A DNA stretch of 10,248 bases from an uncultured Collinsella sp. (GTDB taxonomy: Bacteria; Actinomycetota; Coriobacteriia; Coriobacteriales; Coriobacteriaceae): positions 1 through 10,248 of the forward strand of contig CABSNX010000054.1 in the NCBI GenBank assembly GCA_902479205.1. The letters run 5' to 3'. The position numbers and the translations under genes are program-made. The notes below the pieces were generated by a model. It was not told where the DNA came from. It did not search any database and worked only from the letters and a program-made list of their open reading frames with translations. This document shows, in pieces, positions 1 through 5,447 of the stretch (position 1 is the first letter of the stretch; each line of letters opens with the position of its first letter).

Positions 1-289
1 AGACAGCCTCGGGACTCGCGGCCGTCAAAAAGCCTAAATGACCATAGGAAAGACCCAAAATGGGAATCTCGCGGTAGTTGAGAATGCGGGCGGCACGCAA
101 AAGCGTACCGTCACCGCCGAGCGTAATAACCAAGTCGGCATCGTCAACATCGGGCGCAGTCTGGATTTTGGAGCGCTGGTCGGCAGCCCATGCGACCTCA
201 TAGCCCTGACGCGAAAGCCAAAGCTCGAGCATCAGGCCGCTCTCGACCGCCTCTTGCTTATAGTAATTGGGAACCAGAAAGACCTTCAT
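1..289 (-). CDS. nadK: NAD kinase, N-terminal part (runs off left edge)
   Basis: This is the first 96 codons of an ATP-dependent NAD kinase, the cytoplasmic enzyme that phosphorylates NAD to NADP. The fragment shows the diagnostic GGDGT motif (residues 58-62, in ITLGGDGTLLRAAR) and the following GHLGFLTA segment (residues 83-90), both hallmarks of the family. The remaining two thirds, including the C-terminal beta domain, lie outside the window. The ATG at 289-287 overlaps the tlyA stop in an ATGA arrangement, so translation is probably coupled to tlyA; tlyA-nadK(-recN) is a common order in Gram-positives. One small oddity: the family usually has Asn in the G-[VI]-N stretch before GxLGFL, and here it reads GLSYGHLGFL, with Ser. 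Identity is firm; the consequence of the Ser is unknown. Confidence 0.93.
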   Translation of the reverse strand, partial: MKVFLVPNYYKQEAVESGLMLELWLSRQGYEVAWAADQRSKIQTAPDVDDADLVITLGGDGTLLRAARILNYREIPILGLSYGHLGFLTAASPEAV

Positions 290-1098
290 AGCGTTGCAGC
301 TTTCTCGCTCAAAACCGATACCTGGGATTGCAGCTCATCGTCGGTGCGTTCGCCGGGGGCAAATCTCGTGCCGTACAGGAAAAACTCGACGTTGCCCTTG
401 GCGCCATGGATGGGCGACACGCACACGTCGAGCGGGAACAGGCTCTTGGCGGCAAAGAGCTCAATCGCCGCCACGAGCGCATCGCGGCGGACGGCGGGGT
501 CGGTCACGATGCCGCCGTCGCCAACCAGCGCAGCCGGCGCCTCAAACTGGGGTTTTACGAGCGTACAAAACGAACCCGACGGCTTCAGGCACGCCATCAC
601 GGCGTCGATGATATTCGCGATACTCGTAAACGACACATCGCACACGGCCAAGTCGATGGCGCCGCCGTAGCCAAGCTCGGGCAGCTGCGTCACGTTGGTG
701 CGCTCATGGAGCGTCACGCGCTCGTCTTGGCGCAGCGACCAATCAAACTGGGCGCGACCTACATCGACCGAAACGACCGTAGCGGCACCGCGCTTGAGCA
801 GGCAATCGGTAAAGCCACCCGTAGAACAGCCCACATCGAGGCAAGCAAGGTCCGCCGGATCAATCCCAAACGCATCGAGCGCGCCCTCGAGCTTGAGCCC
901 GCCGCGCCCAACGTAGGGAATACGACCCTTCACGTGCAACGGCAGGCCCGGCGTCACCTTAAGGCCCGGTGAGGTCAAACGCTCGCCGCCACTCGAGACC
1001 AAGCCGGCCATAAGAGTGCGAAGGGCATCCGCGCGATCGGCGCAGATGCCCTGTGAAATCAGTTCGTCATCGAGACGCACACGTTTCATGAATGCCAT
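286..1098 (-). CDS. tlyA: TlyA-type 2'-O-ribose rRNA methyltransferase (S4 + FtsJ-like domains)
   Basis: Predicted SAM-dependent rRNA 2'-O-methyltransferase of the TlyA/hemolysin A family, about 270 aa, the usual length. An N-terminal S4 RNA-binding domain (about residues 4-58) leads to the linker PYVGRGGLKLEGAL (61-74). The Rossmann methyltransferase domain has the SAM motif LDVGCSTGGFTD (87-98), VDVGRAQ (111-117), CDVSFTSI (153-160), LVKPQFE (180-186) and the C-terminal SPIHGAKGNVEFF (228-240). In mycobacteria TlyA modifies 16S and 23S rRNA and affects capreomycin sensitivity. Start choice: the ATG at 1098 overlaps the xseB stop (TGATG) and is used here; an in-frame ATG at 1089 would give MKRVRLDDEL, closer to the usual family start, and a TTG at 1101 is also open. 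None has a strong Shine-Dalgarno, so the start is uncertain by a few codons. The stop overlaps nadK by four bases. Confidence 0.92.
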   Translation of the reverse strand: MAFMKRVRLDDELISQGICADRADALRTLMAGLVSSGGERLTSPGLKVTPGLPLHVKGRIPYVGRGGLKLEGALDAFGIDPADLACLDVGCSTGGFTDCLLKRGAATVVSVDVGRAQFDWSLRQDERVTLHERTNVTQLPELGYGGAIDLAVCDVSFTSIANIIDAVMACLKPSGSFCTLVKPQFEAPAALVGDGGIVTDPAVRRDALVAAIELFAAKSLFPLDVCVSPIHGAKGNVEFFLYGTRFAPGERTDDELQSQVSVLSEKAATL

Positions 1099-1364
1099 CA
1101 ACCATTCGTATCCGGAGACGCGGCCTGACTATCCTGGGATTCGTTTGCCGCATCCTCATCGTATTCCTGCTCGAGCTTATCGGCCTCACGAGGCGTCAAC
1201 TCAAACTTATCGACCATATCGACCGCACGGGAGCCCAGCTCAATCGCCTCGTCAAACAGATCGAGCGAACGCTCCAGGGACGTATCCTTGGAGCGAACGG
1301 TCGCGATAATCTGGTCCAAGCGGTCCGAGATCTCGTCGAAGTTGCGGACGGAACCCTCTGGCAT
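1098..1364 (-). CDS. xseB: Exodeoxyribonuclease VII small subunit
   Basis: An 88-aa protein matching XseB, the small subunit that binds XseA to form exonuclease VII, which degrades single-stranded DNA in both directions to oligonucleotides. Family features are FDEISDRLDQII (9-20) and SLERSLDLFDEAIELGSRAVDMVDK (29-53), the two-helix coiled hairpin with the typical S-L-E-x-S-L core. The last 30 residues are an acidic, polar tail (EQEYDEDAANESQDSQ), probably disordered. The ATG at 1364 lies two bases past the nusB stop, with a good GAGGAG Shine-Dalgarno (1375-1370) inside the end of nusB. The gene normally sits directly behind xseA; here xseA is absent and nusB is the upstream neighbour, so the catalytic partner must be elsewhere or missing. 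Confidence 0.87.
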   Translation of the reverse strand: MPEGSVRNFDEISDRLDQIIATVRSKDTSLERSLDLFDEAIELGSRAVDMVDKFELTPREADKLEQEYDEDAANESQDSQAASPDTNG

Positions 1365-1366
1365 GA

Positions 1367-1963
1367 CTACTCCTCGACGGTACCGGTCTCGGCCTCGGCG
1401 ACCTCGGCATCCTCGTCGAAAACGCCGGCCGCAGCCTGAGCGGCGGCAACCTTGGCGGCAACCTTGGCGGCAGCCTCAGCGGCCTGGGCCTCCTCGCGGG
1501 CACGGTCCTCGGCCAGCAAATCCTGATACAGGTCCTCGCCCGGCAGCTCTTCGCTACGAGCGATCTTGCCCAGCACGCCGTTGACAAACGACGCGGACTG
1601 GTCGGTGCCATAGGCCTTGGCAAGCTCGACTGCCTCGTTGATCACGATGGCGTCCGAGACCTCCTCGTCGGTGAGGAAGCGCATCTCATAGACGGCGATG
1701 CGCAGCAGATTGCGGTCGGCACCGGGCATACGCATAAGATCCCAGTTCTTGGCGACGGAGCGCAGGGCGCAGTCGATGCGGTCGATGTGCTCGTAGGCAC
1801 CGCGGCACAACTCCAGCGCGTAGGGATCGAGGGGACCCTTCGAGATCAGGAAATCGCCCTCGAGGACGCGCTCGAGCGGGCTGTCCGTGGCCTCGGCCTG
1901 GAACAGCAGCTGCAGCGCCTGACTGCGGGCAAGCGTACGCCCGCGATAAACCTTAAGGCTCAA
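1367..1963 (-). CDS. nusB: Transcription antitermination factor NusB with Ala/Glu-rich C-terminal tail
   Basis: NusB binds boxA RNA with NusE (ribosomal protein S10) and supports antitermination and processing of rRNA transcripts. The family core covers residues 8-136: RTLARSQALQLLFQAE (9-24), KNWDLMRMPGADRNLLRIAVYEM (72-94) and VINEAVELAKAYG...SASFVNGVLGKIA (107-135). At 198 aa the protein is longer than the usual 130-150 because of a tail from about residue 138, acidic and alanine-rich, including the repeat KVAAKVAA (167-174); it is probably disordered or helical. The start is TTG at 1963, chosen because an excellent AAGGAG lies six bases upstream, the Asp23 stop falls between the two, and the product begins in the expected place. 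It sits three bases behind the Asp23 gene and two before xseB, as in Firmicutes (yqhY-nusB-xse). Confidence 0.94.
   Translation of the reverse strand: MSLKVYRGRTLARSQALQLLFQAEATDSPLERVLEGDFLISKGPLDPYALELCRGAYEHIDRIDCALRSVAKNWDLMRMPGADRNLLRIAVYEMRFLTDEEVSDAIVINEAVELAKAYGTDQSASFVNGVLGKIARSEELPGEDLYQDLLAEDRAREEAQAAEAAAKVAAKVAAAQAAAGVFDEDAEVAEAETGTVEE
1443..1475 (-). repeat. 12-bp tandem repeat inside the nusB tail
   Basis: The plus-strand unit gcggcaaccttg occurs twice in a row (1443-1454, 1455-1466) and then in a partial, slightly altered third copy (1467-1475). It encodes the AAKVAAKVAA stretch of the NusB C-terminal extension. The unit length is a multiple of three, so copy-number change would lengthen or shorten the tail without a frameshift. 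Confidence 0.8.
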
Positions 1964-1966
1964 AGG

Positions 1967-2329
1967 TTACTCCTTGGGGAAAACGAGGCCGTCGATGCAA
2001 ACGTCAACGCGCTCGACCTCGACGCCCACCTGGGCGTCGATGGCGGCAACCACGGCGGCGCGAACGGCCTCGGCGAGTTTCTTGAACGGATAGCCAAAGA
2101 ACACCACGACGCGCACGGTAAGCGCGAGCTTGTCGCCGATGACCTCGGCCTCGACCGCCGGCTCAGAAGCCGGGGCCTTGGACGAAAGCATCATGGAGAC
2201 AAGGTTGGTGGCAAGGTCCTTGACGCCCACGGAGGCGATGCCCTCGACATCCGTGACGGCGCGCGAGACGATGGCGGTCAGAACATCGGGCGAAATGCCG
2301 ATGCCGTCAATCTTGATTTCCTGGGGCAT
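1967..2329 (-). CDS. Asp23/Gls24 family protein (YqhY-like)
   Basis: A 120-aa protein of the Asp23/Gls24 family. The pattern is clear: an N-terminal ISPDVLTAIVSRAVTDVEGIASV (12-34), a central hydrophobic strand pair (KLALTVRVVVFFGYPFKKLAEAVRAAVVAAI) and a final VERVDVCIDGLVFPKE. No signal peptide or membrane helix is seen, so it is cytoplasmic. Family members are linked to envelope stress (Asp23 in Staphylococcus) or, for Bacillus YqhY, to acetyl-CoA carboxylase activity. Position just upstream of nusB matches yqhY, but the accBC genes that precede yqhY in Bacillus are missing; efp takes their place. No AmaP-like membrane partner is adjacent. Its exact role here is not known. A strong Shine-Dalgarno AGGAGG (2339-2334) precedes the ATG. 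Confidence 0.88.
   Translation of the reverse strand: MPQEIKIDGIGISPDVLTAIVSRAVTDVEGIASVGVKDLATNLVSMMLSSKAPASEPAVEAEVIGDKLALTVRVVVFFGYPFKKLAEAVRAAVVAAIDAQVGVEVERVDVCIDGLVFPKE
1970..1975 (-). promoter_or_regulatory. Shine-Dalgarno AAGGAG that sets the TTG start of nusB
   Basis: On the minus strand AAGGAG is followed by six bases (TAACCT) and then TTG. The Asp23 stop codon TAA lies inside this spacer, so ribosomes finishing Asp23 terminate on the nusB ribosome binding site. This supports the rare TTG start, since no in-frame ATG lies near the expected N-terminus of NusB. Confidence 0.75.
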
Positions 2330-2353
2330 GAGTCCTCCTAGAAGAGTTGGTTG

Positions 2354-2917
2354 CTAGACGCGGGAGACGAACTTGCCGTCGCGGGTGTCAACCTTAATGA
2401 CCTCGCCCTCGTTGAGGTACATGGGGACCTGGATGACAGCGCCGGTGTCGATGGTGGCCGGCTTGGTGGAACCCTGGACGGTATCGCCCTTGAAGCCCGG
2501 GTCGGTCTGGACGATGGTGGTCTCGATGAACATCGGCGGGGTCACGCCCATGAGCTCGTCGTCGGCGAAGAGCAGCTGGCAGGTGTCATTCTCGCGCAGC
2601 CACTTGGCGTTCTCGCCCACCATATCCTCGGGAACGGGAACCTGCTCGTAGGACTCGTTATCCATGAAGATGTAGTCGGCGCCGTCGTTGTAGAGGTACT
2701 GGAACTCACGGGTGGTGAGCATGACGCTCTCGAACTTGGTGCCGGCGTTGCAGGTGTTCTCGACGACGCGGCCGCTCTTGATGTCGCGGGTCTTGTAGCG
2801 CACGAAAGCGCCGCCCTTGCCCGGCTTGACGTGCTGGAACTCGACGATGGTGTAGACCTTGTCCTTAATGCGGAGACCGAGGCCGTTCTTGAAGTCGGCG
2901 GTAGAGATAGTAGGCAT
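2354..2917 (-). CDS. efp: Translation elongation factor P
   Basis: EF-P binds between the P and E sites of ribosomes stalled on consecutive prolines and promotes peptide bond formation. The 187-aa length is standard. The N-terminal KOW-like domain contains the tip loop KPGKGGAFVR (31-40) with Lys34, the residue that is beta-lysylated in E. coli (Arg and rhamnosylated in others). The two OB domains follow, with QYLYNDGADYIFMDNESYEQ (73-92), TPPMFIETTIVQTDPGFKGDT (125-145) and the C-terminal signature GAVIQVPMYLNEGEVIKVDTRDGKFVSRV. No gene for a modifying enzyme is visible in the window. The gene has its own upstream TATAAT box and is probably the first of the efp-asp23-nusB-xseB-tlyA-nadK operon. 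pepP-efp adjacency is common and pairs two proteins concerned with proline. Confidence 0.97.
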   Translation of the reverse strand: MPTISTADFKNGLGLRIKDKVYTIVEFQHVKPGKGGAFVRYKTRDIKSGRVVENTCNAGTKFESVMLTTREFQYLYNDGADYIFMDNESYEQVPVPEDMVGENAKWLRENDTCQLLFADDELMGVTPPMFIETTIVQTDPGFKGDTVQGSTKPATIDTGAVIQVPMYLNEGEVIKVDTRDGKFVSRV

Positions 2918-2980
2918 AGCGACCTTTCTTGTTATTGGCTAGACGCACAAACGTCCAAATTACATACGAGCGAAATTATA
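2918..2980 (-). promoter_or_regulatory. Predicted promoter and leader of the efp operon
   Basis: The minus strand carries a perfect TATAAT at 2980-2975, just after the pepP terminator, in an AT-rich patch of an otherwise GC-rich region. No convincing -35 hexamer lies 16-18 bases upstream. A start near 2968 would give a leader of about 50 bases, with a weak hairpin (TTGGACG...CGTCTAGCCAA, 2958-2935) and the GAAAGG Shine-Dalgarno (2928-2923) five bases before the efp ATG. The role is inferred from position and the -10 match only. Confidence 0.55.
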
Positions 2981-3010
2981 CACTTGCAGACGGCGGCTGC
3001 GGCGAGCGCA

Positions 3011-3054
3011 TAAAAAGAGAACGCGGGACGCCCGAATCGATCCGGACGCCCCGC
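3011..3054 (-). terminator. Rho-independent terminator after pepP
   Basis: On the minus strand GCGGGGCGTCCGGA (3054-3041), loop TCGA (3040-3037) and TTCGGGCGTCCCGC (3036-3023) form a 14-bp GC-rich stem, fully paired if three G-U pairs are allowed. It is followed by GTTCTCTTTTTA. It lies 22 bases past the pepP stop and before the efp promoter. On the plus strand the stem is not followed by T residues, so it acts in one direction only. Confidence 0.85.
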
Positions 3055-3076
3055 CCCAAAAATCTATCGAAATGGG

Positions 3077-4207
3077 CTAGCAGTCGATGATGTGCAGGTC
3101 ATGCGGCGTCTTGGTGAAGGGCTCGTAGCCGTTCTCGGTGACCACGCCATAGTCCTCCAGGCGCACGCCGCCCACACCGGGCAGATACACGCCGGGCTCC
3201 ATGGTGATAACCGAGCCGACCTCGATGGTGTTCTTGCTGCGATTGAAGTTGGGCAGCTCGTGGATGTCGATGCCCACGCCGTGGCCCAGACCATGGTTGT
3301 AGTAATCGCCATAGCCGGCATCGCCGATGATCTTCTTGGAAAGCTTGAAAATGTCGTTGCCCTCGACGCCCGGATGGATGGCGGCGACGCACTCCTCGTG
3401 CGTGCGGCGCACGAGCGCGTACAGGTCGAGCTGCTCCTGGGTGGGCTCGCCCATCACGACGGTACGCGTCATGTCGGAGCGGTAGTCGCAGTAGCCCGCA
3501 CCGTAGTCCATCAGGACAAAGTCGCCCTTCTCGATCACACGGTCGCTCGGGACGGCATGCGGATTGGCGGTGTTGGGACCGCTCGCAACGATGGAGCCAA
3601 AGGCCAGGCTGTCGGCGCCGTTGGCGAACATAAAGTTCTCGAGCTCGTTGCGAACCTGCTTCTCGGTCATACCGGGCTTAATAAAGCCGAGCATGTGCTG
3701 GAAGGCGGCATCGGTGATCGACTGCGCGTGGCGCATGAGCTCGATCTCCTCGGCATCCTTGATGGCACGCATCTTGCGGATGTCGTCATGCATCAGCGGC
3801 AGCATGCAGGCGACGGAGCGGTCCTCCAGACCACGCTGAATACCCTGGTAAAAGTTAATCTGCATGTCATCCTCGACGGCGCAGACGCGGCATTTGTTGG
3901 CCGCAATCTTGCCGGCGACCCAGCCGGGGATGGTGCCCTCGTCCATGTCGTAGACCCAGGGGCTGCCGGCGGGCGTGTTCTCCTCAAAACTGTTGAGATA
4001 GCGCGAGTCGGTGTGGAACAGGCATTGATCGACCGTAATAAACGCGGCGTGCGGGAACTCGAAGGTGTAGTCGAAGACGCCCTTCACGCCCGTGAGCCAA
4101 CGGAGGTTAGCCTCGTCGCGAACGACGATAGCGTCGTAGCCGCGCTCGGCCATCAGGGCACGGACACGCTCGATACGACCGGCAGGACCGGCAGCAAACT
4201 CAGACAT
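3077..4207 (-). CDS. pepP: Xaa-Pro aminopeptidase (M24B, aminopeptidase P-like)
   Basis: A dinuclear-metal M24 peptidase that removes an N-terminal residue next to proline. The 376-aa length fits the short bacterial YqhT/PepQ-like forms. Residues 1-135 are the creatinase N-domain (ERGYDAIVVRDEANLRWLTG at 21-40). Residues 145-376 are the pita-bread catalytic domain with all five metal ligands: Asp234 (LMDYGAG), Asp245 (SDMTRT), His309 (GLGHGVGIDIHE), Glu337 (TMEPGVY) and Glu351 (VRLEDYG). His217 in the NPHAVP motif is also present. No signal peptide, so cytoplasmic. It appears to be transcribed alone: a 130-base gap with a promoter-like box and a large stem-loop lies upstream, and a strong terminator downstream. 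Xaa-Pro dipeptidase activity cannot be excluded from sequence. The Shine-Dalgarno GAAAGG is seven bases before the ATG. Confidence 0.95.
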   Translation of the reverse strand: MSEFAAGPAGRIERVRALMAERGYDAIVVRDEANLRWLTGVKGVFDYTFEFPHAAFITVDQCLFHTDSRYLNSFEENTPAGSPWVYDMDEGTIPGWVAGKIAANKCRVCAVEDDMQINFYQGIQRGLEDRSVACMLPLMHDDIRKMRAIKDAEEIELMRHAQSITDAAFQHMLGFIKPGMTEKQVRNELENFMFANGADSLAFGSIVASGPNTANPHAVPSDRVIEKGDFVLMDYGAGYCDYRSDMTRTVVMGEPTQEQLDLYALVRRTHEECVAAIHPGVEGNDIFKLSKKIIGDAGYGDYYNHGLGHGVGIDIHELPNFNRSKNTIEVGSVITMEPGVYLPGVGGVRLEDYGVVTENGYEPFTKTPHDLHIIDC

Positions 4208-4214
4208 GCAGATT

Positions 4215-4332
4215 CCTTTCTTGTTGTCCTCAATAAAAGCGGGACGGGCTCAATCAGCGCACGAAACCGTAAACGATTCGCAACCGATTAAAACCCGTCC
4301 CTCAAAATGATACGAAAGACGATGGATGTCAA
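4215..4332 (-). promoter_or_regulatory. pepP upstream region: TTGACA box and long stem-loop leader
   Basis: Five bases past the aroB-like stop codon the minus strand has a perfect TTGACA (4332-4327), followed after only 14 bases by TATCAT (4312-4307); with a normal 17-base spacer the -10 would be the poor CATTTT. Next comes a long stem-loop (4301-4241): outer perfect 8-bp arms GGGACGGG/CCCGTCCC, then AATCGG/CTGATT and TGCGAA/TTCGTG separated by small internal loops, with an 11-base apex. It is followed by GCTTTTATTG and then the AACAAGAAAGG ribosome binding region of pepP. The hairpin plus T run could terminate the upstream operon. Since no promoter fits between it and pepP, it could also be a regulated leader of pepP. 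Sequence alone does not decide. Confidence 0.5.
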
Positions 4333-4337
4333 TAAAG

Positions 4338-5447
4338 TTAGAGAAGTTCCCTGCGAGAAGCCAGATACGCCTGCGCATGGCGCTCGAGAACCTCGTCCTC
4401 TACATTTGTAAGACGGATAGCACCAAGTGCCGCGGGCAGCGGCAGCATGCTGCGATTAGAGCGTGCGAACTGCTGCCTGCGGAACTCCGCAATAAAGGCC
4501 GCCGGTTCAAGGTCGAAGGCAAGCTCCTCGATGCCAAAGTCCTCCAGGCAGTCATCGACCTCAAACACGTAGTCGATATCGAAGTCGCAGGCATCGTGTG
4601 CAAGGCGCGCCTCAAAGCGCATACCCTCGGAAAGGAGCTGGTATGCGGGGACGTGCGCCGCAGCATCACCCAGGCAGGCGCGAAGGGTGCGCTCCCCCGT
4701 CTTGCCAAAATCGAGCGCGTGGCGAGCGCTGGGGTTCGTGGCCATGAGCACGTCTTTGCGCGCGGTCTGGGACCACTGCACGGCATTGACGAGCGCGACC
4801 TCCTCACCGGCAAGAATCTCTGGGACCGTCTCGGAGAACTGGTTCCAGCGCGACTTGCTGCTCGAGAGCATAGTGCCCACGAGCACCGCATAGCCAAGCT
4901 TAAGGTCCTCGGGGTTGGCCTCGCGAACAAGGTCCAGATTGCACACGACCAGACCGGGCTCGGGGCGCACCGCGATGGCGGGCAGCATGTGGTCGCCCGA
5001 AGCGACGAGCGGCTCCATCGTCGTAGCGACCGTGAGCATAGCGTCGAAGGTCGTCGGCAGCAGGGCGCACTCCGTGCGTCCGCACCACTGGTTGGCGCAC
5101 CAGCAAACAACCGAGCAGGTTGCGGCATCGCCAACAGCAACAACCAAGTCATCGCAGGTAATACCGTTAGCCGATAGCGCGCCAAAGACAGTATCGGCGT
5201 CAGCCAAGGTCGCGCCATCAGGCGAAACCTCAAGCGAAAGCTCCGACACAGCAAAGCCGGCATCAACCAGAGCGTGCTCAACGATCTCACTAAAGCGATC
5301 GGACACAGCGCTGTTCCAGACAACCATCGCGCGCTTGGGCTTGCCCACGACCGAGGCAAACATGCGCGACAGCTCGCTAAACGCGTCAAAGCCGACGCGA
5401 ACATCGACGCTGCGGTTTTGGAAATTGATGAGTTGACGGCGAATCAT
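4338..5447 (-). CDS. Degenerate 3-dehydroquinate synthase (AroB) family protein, probably not catalytic
   Basis: A 369-aa protein, the normal AroB length, next to aroK as aroB often is. Family landmarks can be followed: LVVAV at 101-105, LLPTTFDAML (129-138, for the usual QxPTTLLAxVD), the DLKLGYAVLVG stretch (181-191), RHALDFGKTGERT (242-254, for RxxLNFGHTxGHA) and EGMRFEARLA (274-283). But the functional residues are altered: the GGGVxGD NAD loop reads GDAATCS, SSVGGKT is lost, AEVIK becomes AVLVG, both His of HTxGHA are Lys and Arg, the HGEAV motif is gone and the C-terminal DKK is absent. The three zinc ligands therefore appear lost. The frame is intact and base composition matches its neighbours, which argues against a decaying pseudogene. 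The start is ATG 5447, overlapping the aroK stop (ATGA); an open upstream ATG at 5480 would overlap aroK by 37 bases. Function unknown. Confidence 0.8.
   Translation of the reverse strand: MIRRQLINFQNRSVDVRVGFDAFSELSRMFASVVGKPKRAMVVWNSAVSDRFSEIVEHALVDAGFAVSELSLEVSPDGATLADADTVFGALSANGITCDDLVVAVGDAATCSVVCWCANQWCGRTECALLPTTFDAMLTVATTMEPLVASGDHMLPAIAVRPEPGLVVCNLDLVREANPEDLKLGYAVLVGTMLSSSKSRWNQFSETVPEILAGEEVALVNAVQWSQTARKDVLMATNPSARHALDFGKTGERTLRACLGDAAAHVPAYQLLSEGMRFEARLAHDACDFDIDYVFEVDDCLEDFGIEELAFDLEPAAFIAEFRRQQFARSNRSMLPLPAALGAIRLTNVEDEVLERHAQAYLASRRELL

Noticed and set aside
1443..1475. The 12-bp repeat as a phase-variation switch
   Set aside because: The unit is a multiple of three and there are under three copies, so it cannot turn the frame on or off.
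2351..3013. A 220-codon plus-strand frame opposite efp
   Set aside because: Antisense shadow with low-complexity LDDGGLDE-type composition; it even reads through the efp promoter region.
3092..4291. A 399-codon open frame on the plus strand opposite pepP
   Set aside because: It mirrors the codon structure of pepP, is rich in Val, Gly, Leu, Asp and His as antisense frames of high-GC genes are, has no recognisable domain, and pepP has all its metal ligands.
4326..5177. A 283-codon plus-strand frame opposite the AroB-like gene
   Set aside because: No known motifs and a composition expected of an antisense frame; considered because the AroB-like protein is odd, but the minus frame shows clear family landmarks and coupling to aroK.
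4338..5447. Reading the AroB-like protein as a glycerol dehydrogenase or other Fe-ADH fold member
   Set aside because: The same metal-ligand positions are also missing for that family, and the PTT segment, R-x-x-L-D-F-G segment, length and aroK neighbour favour AroB ancestry.
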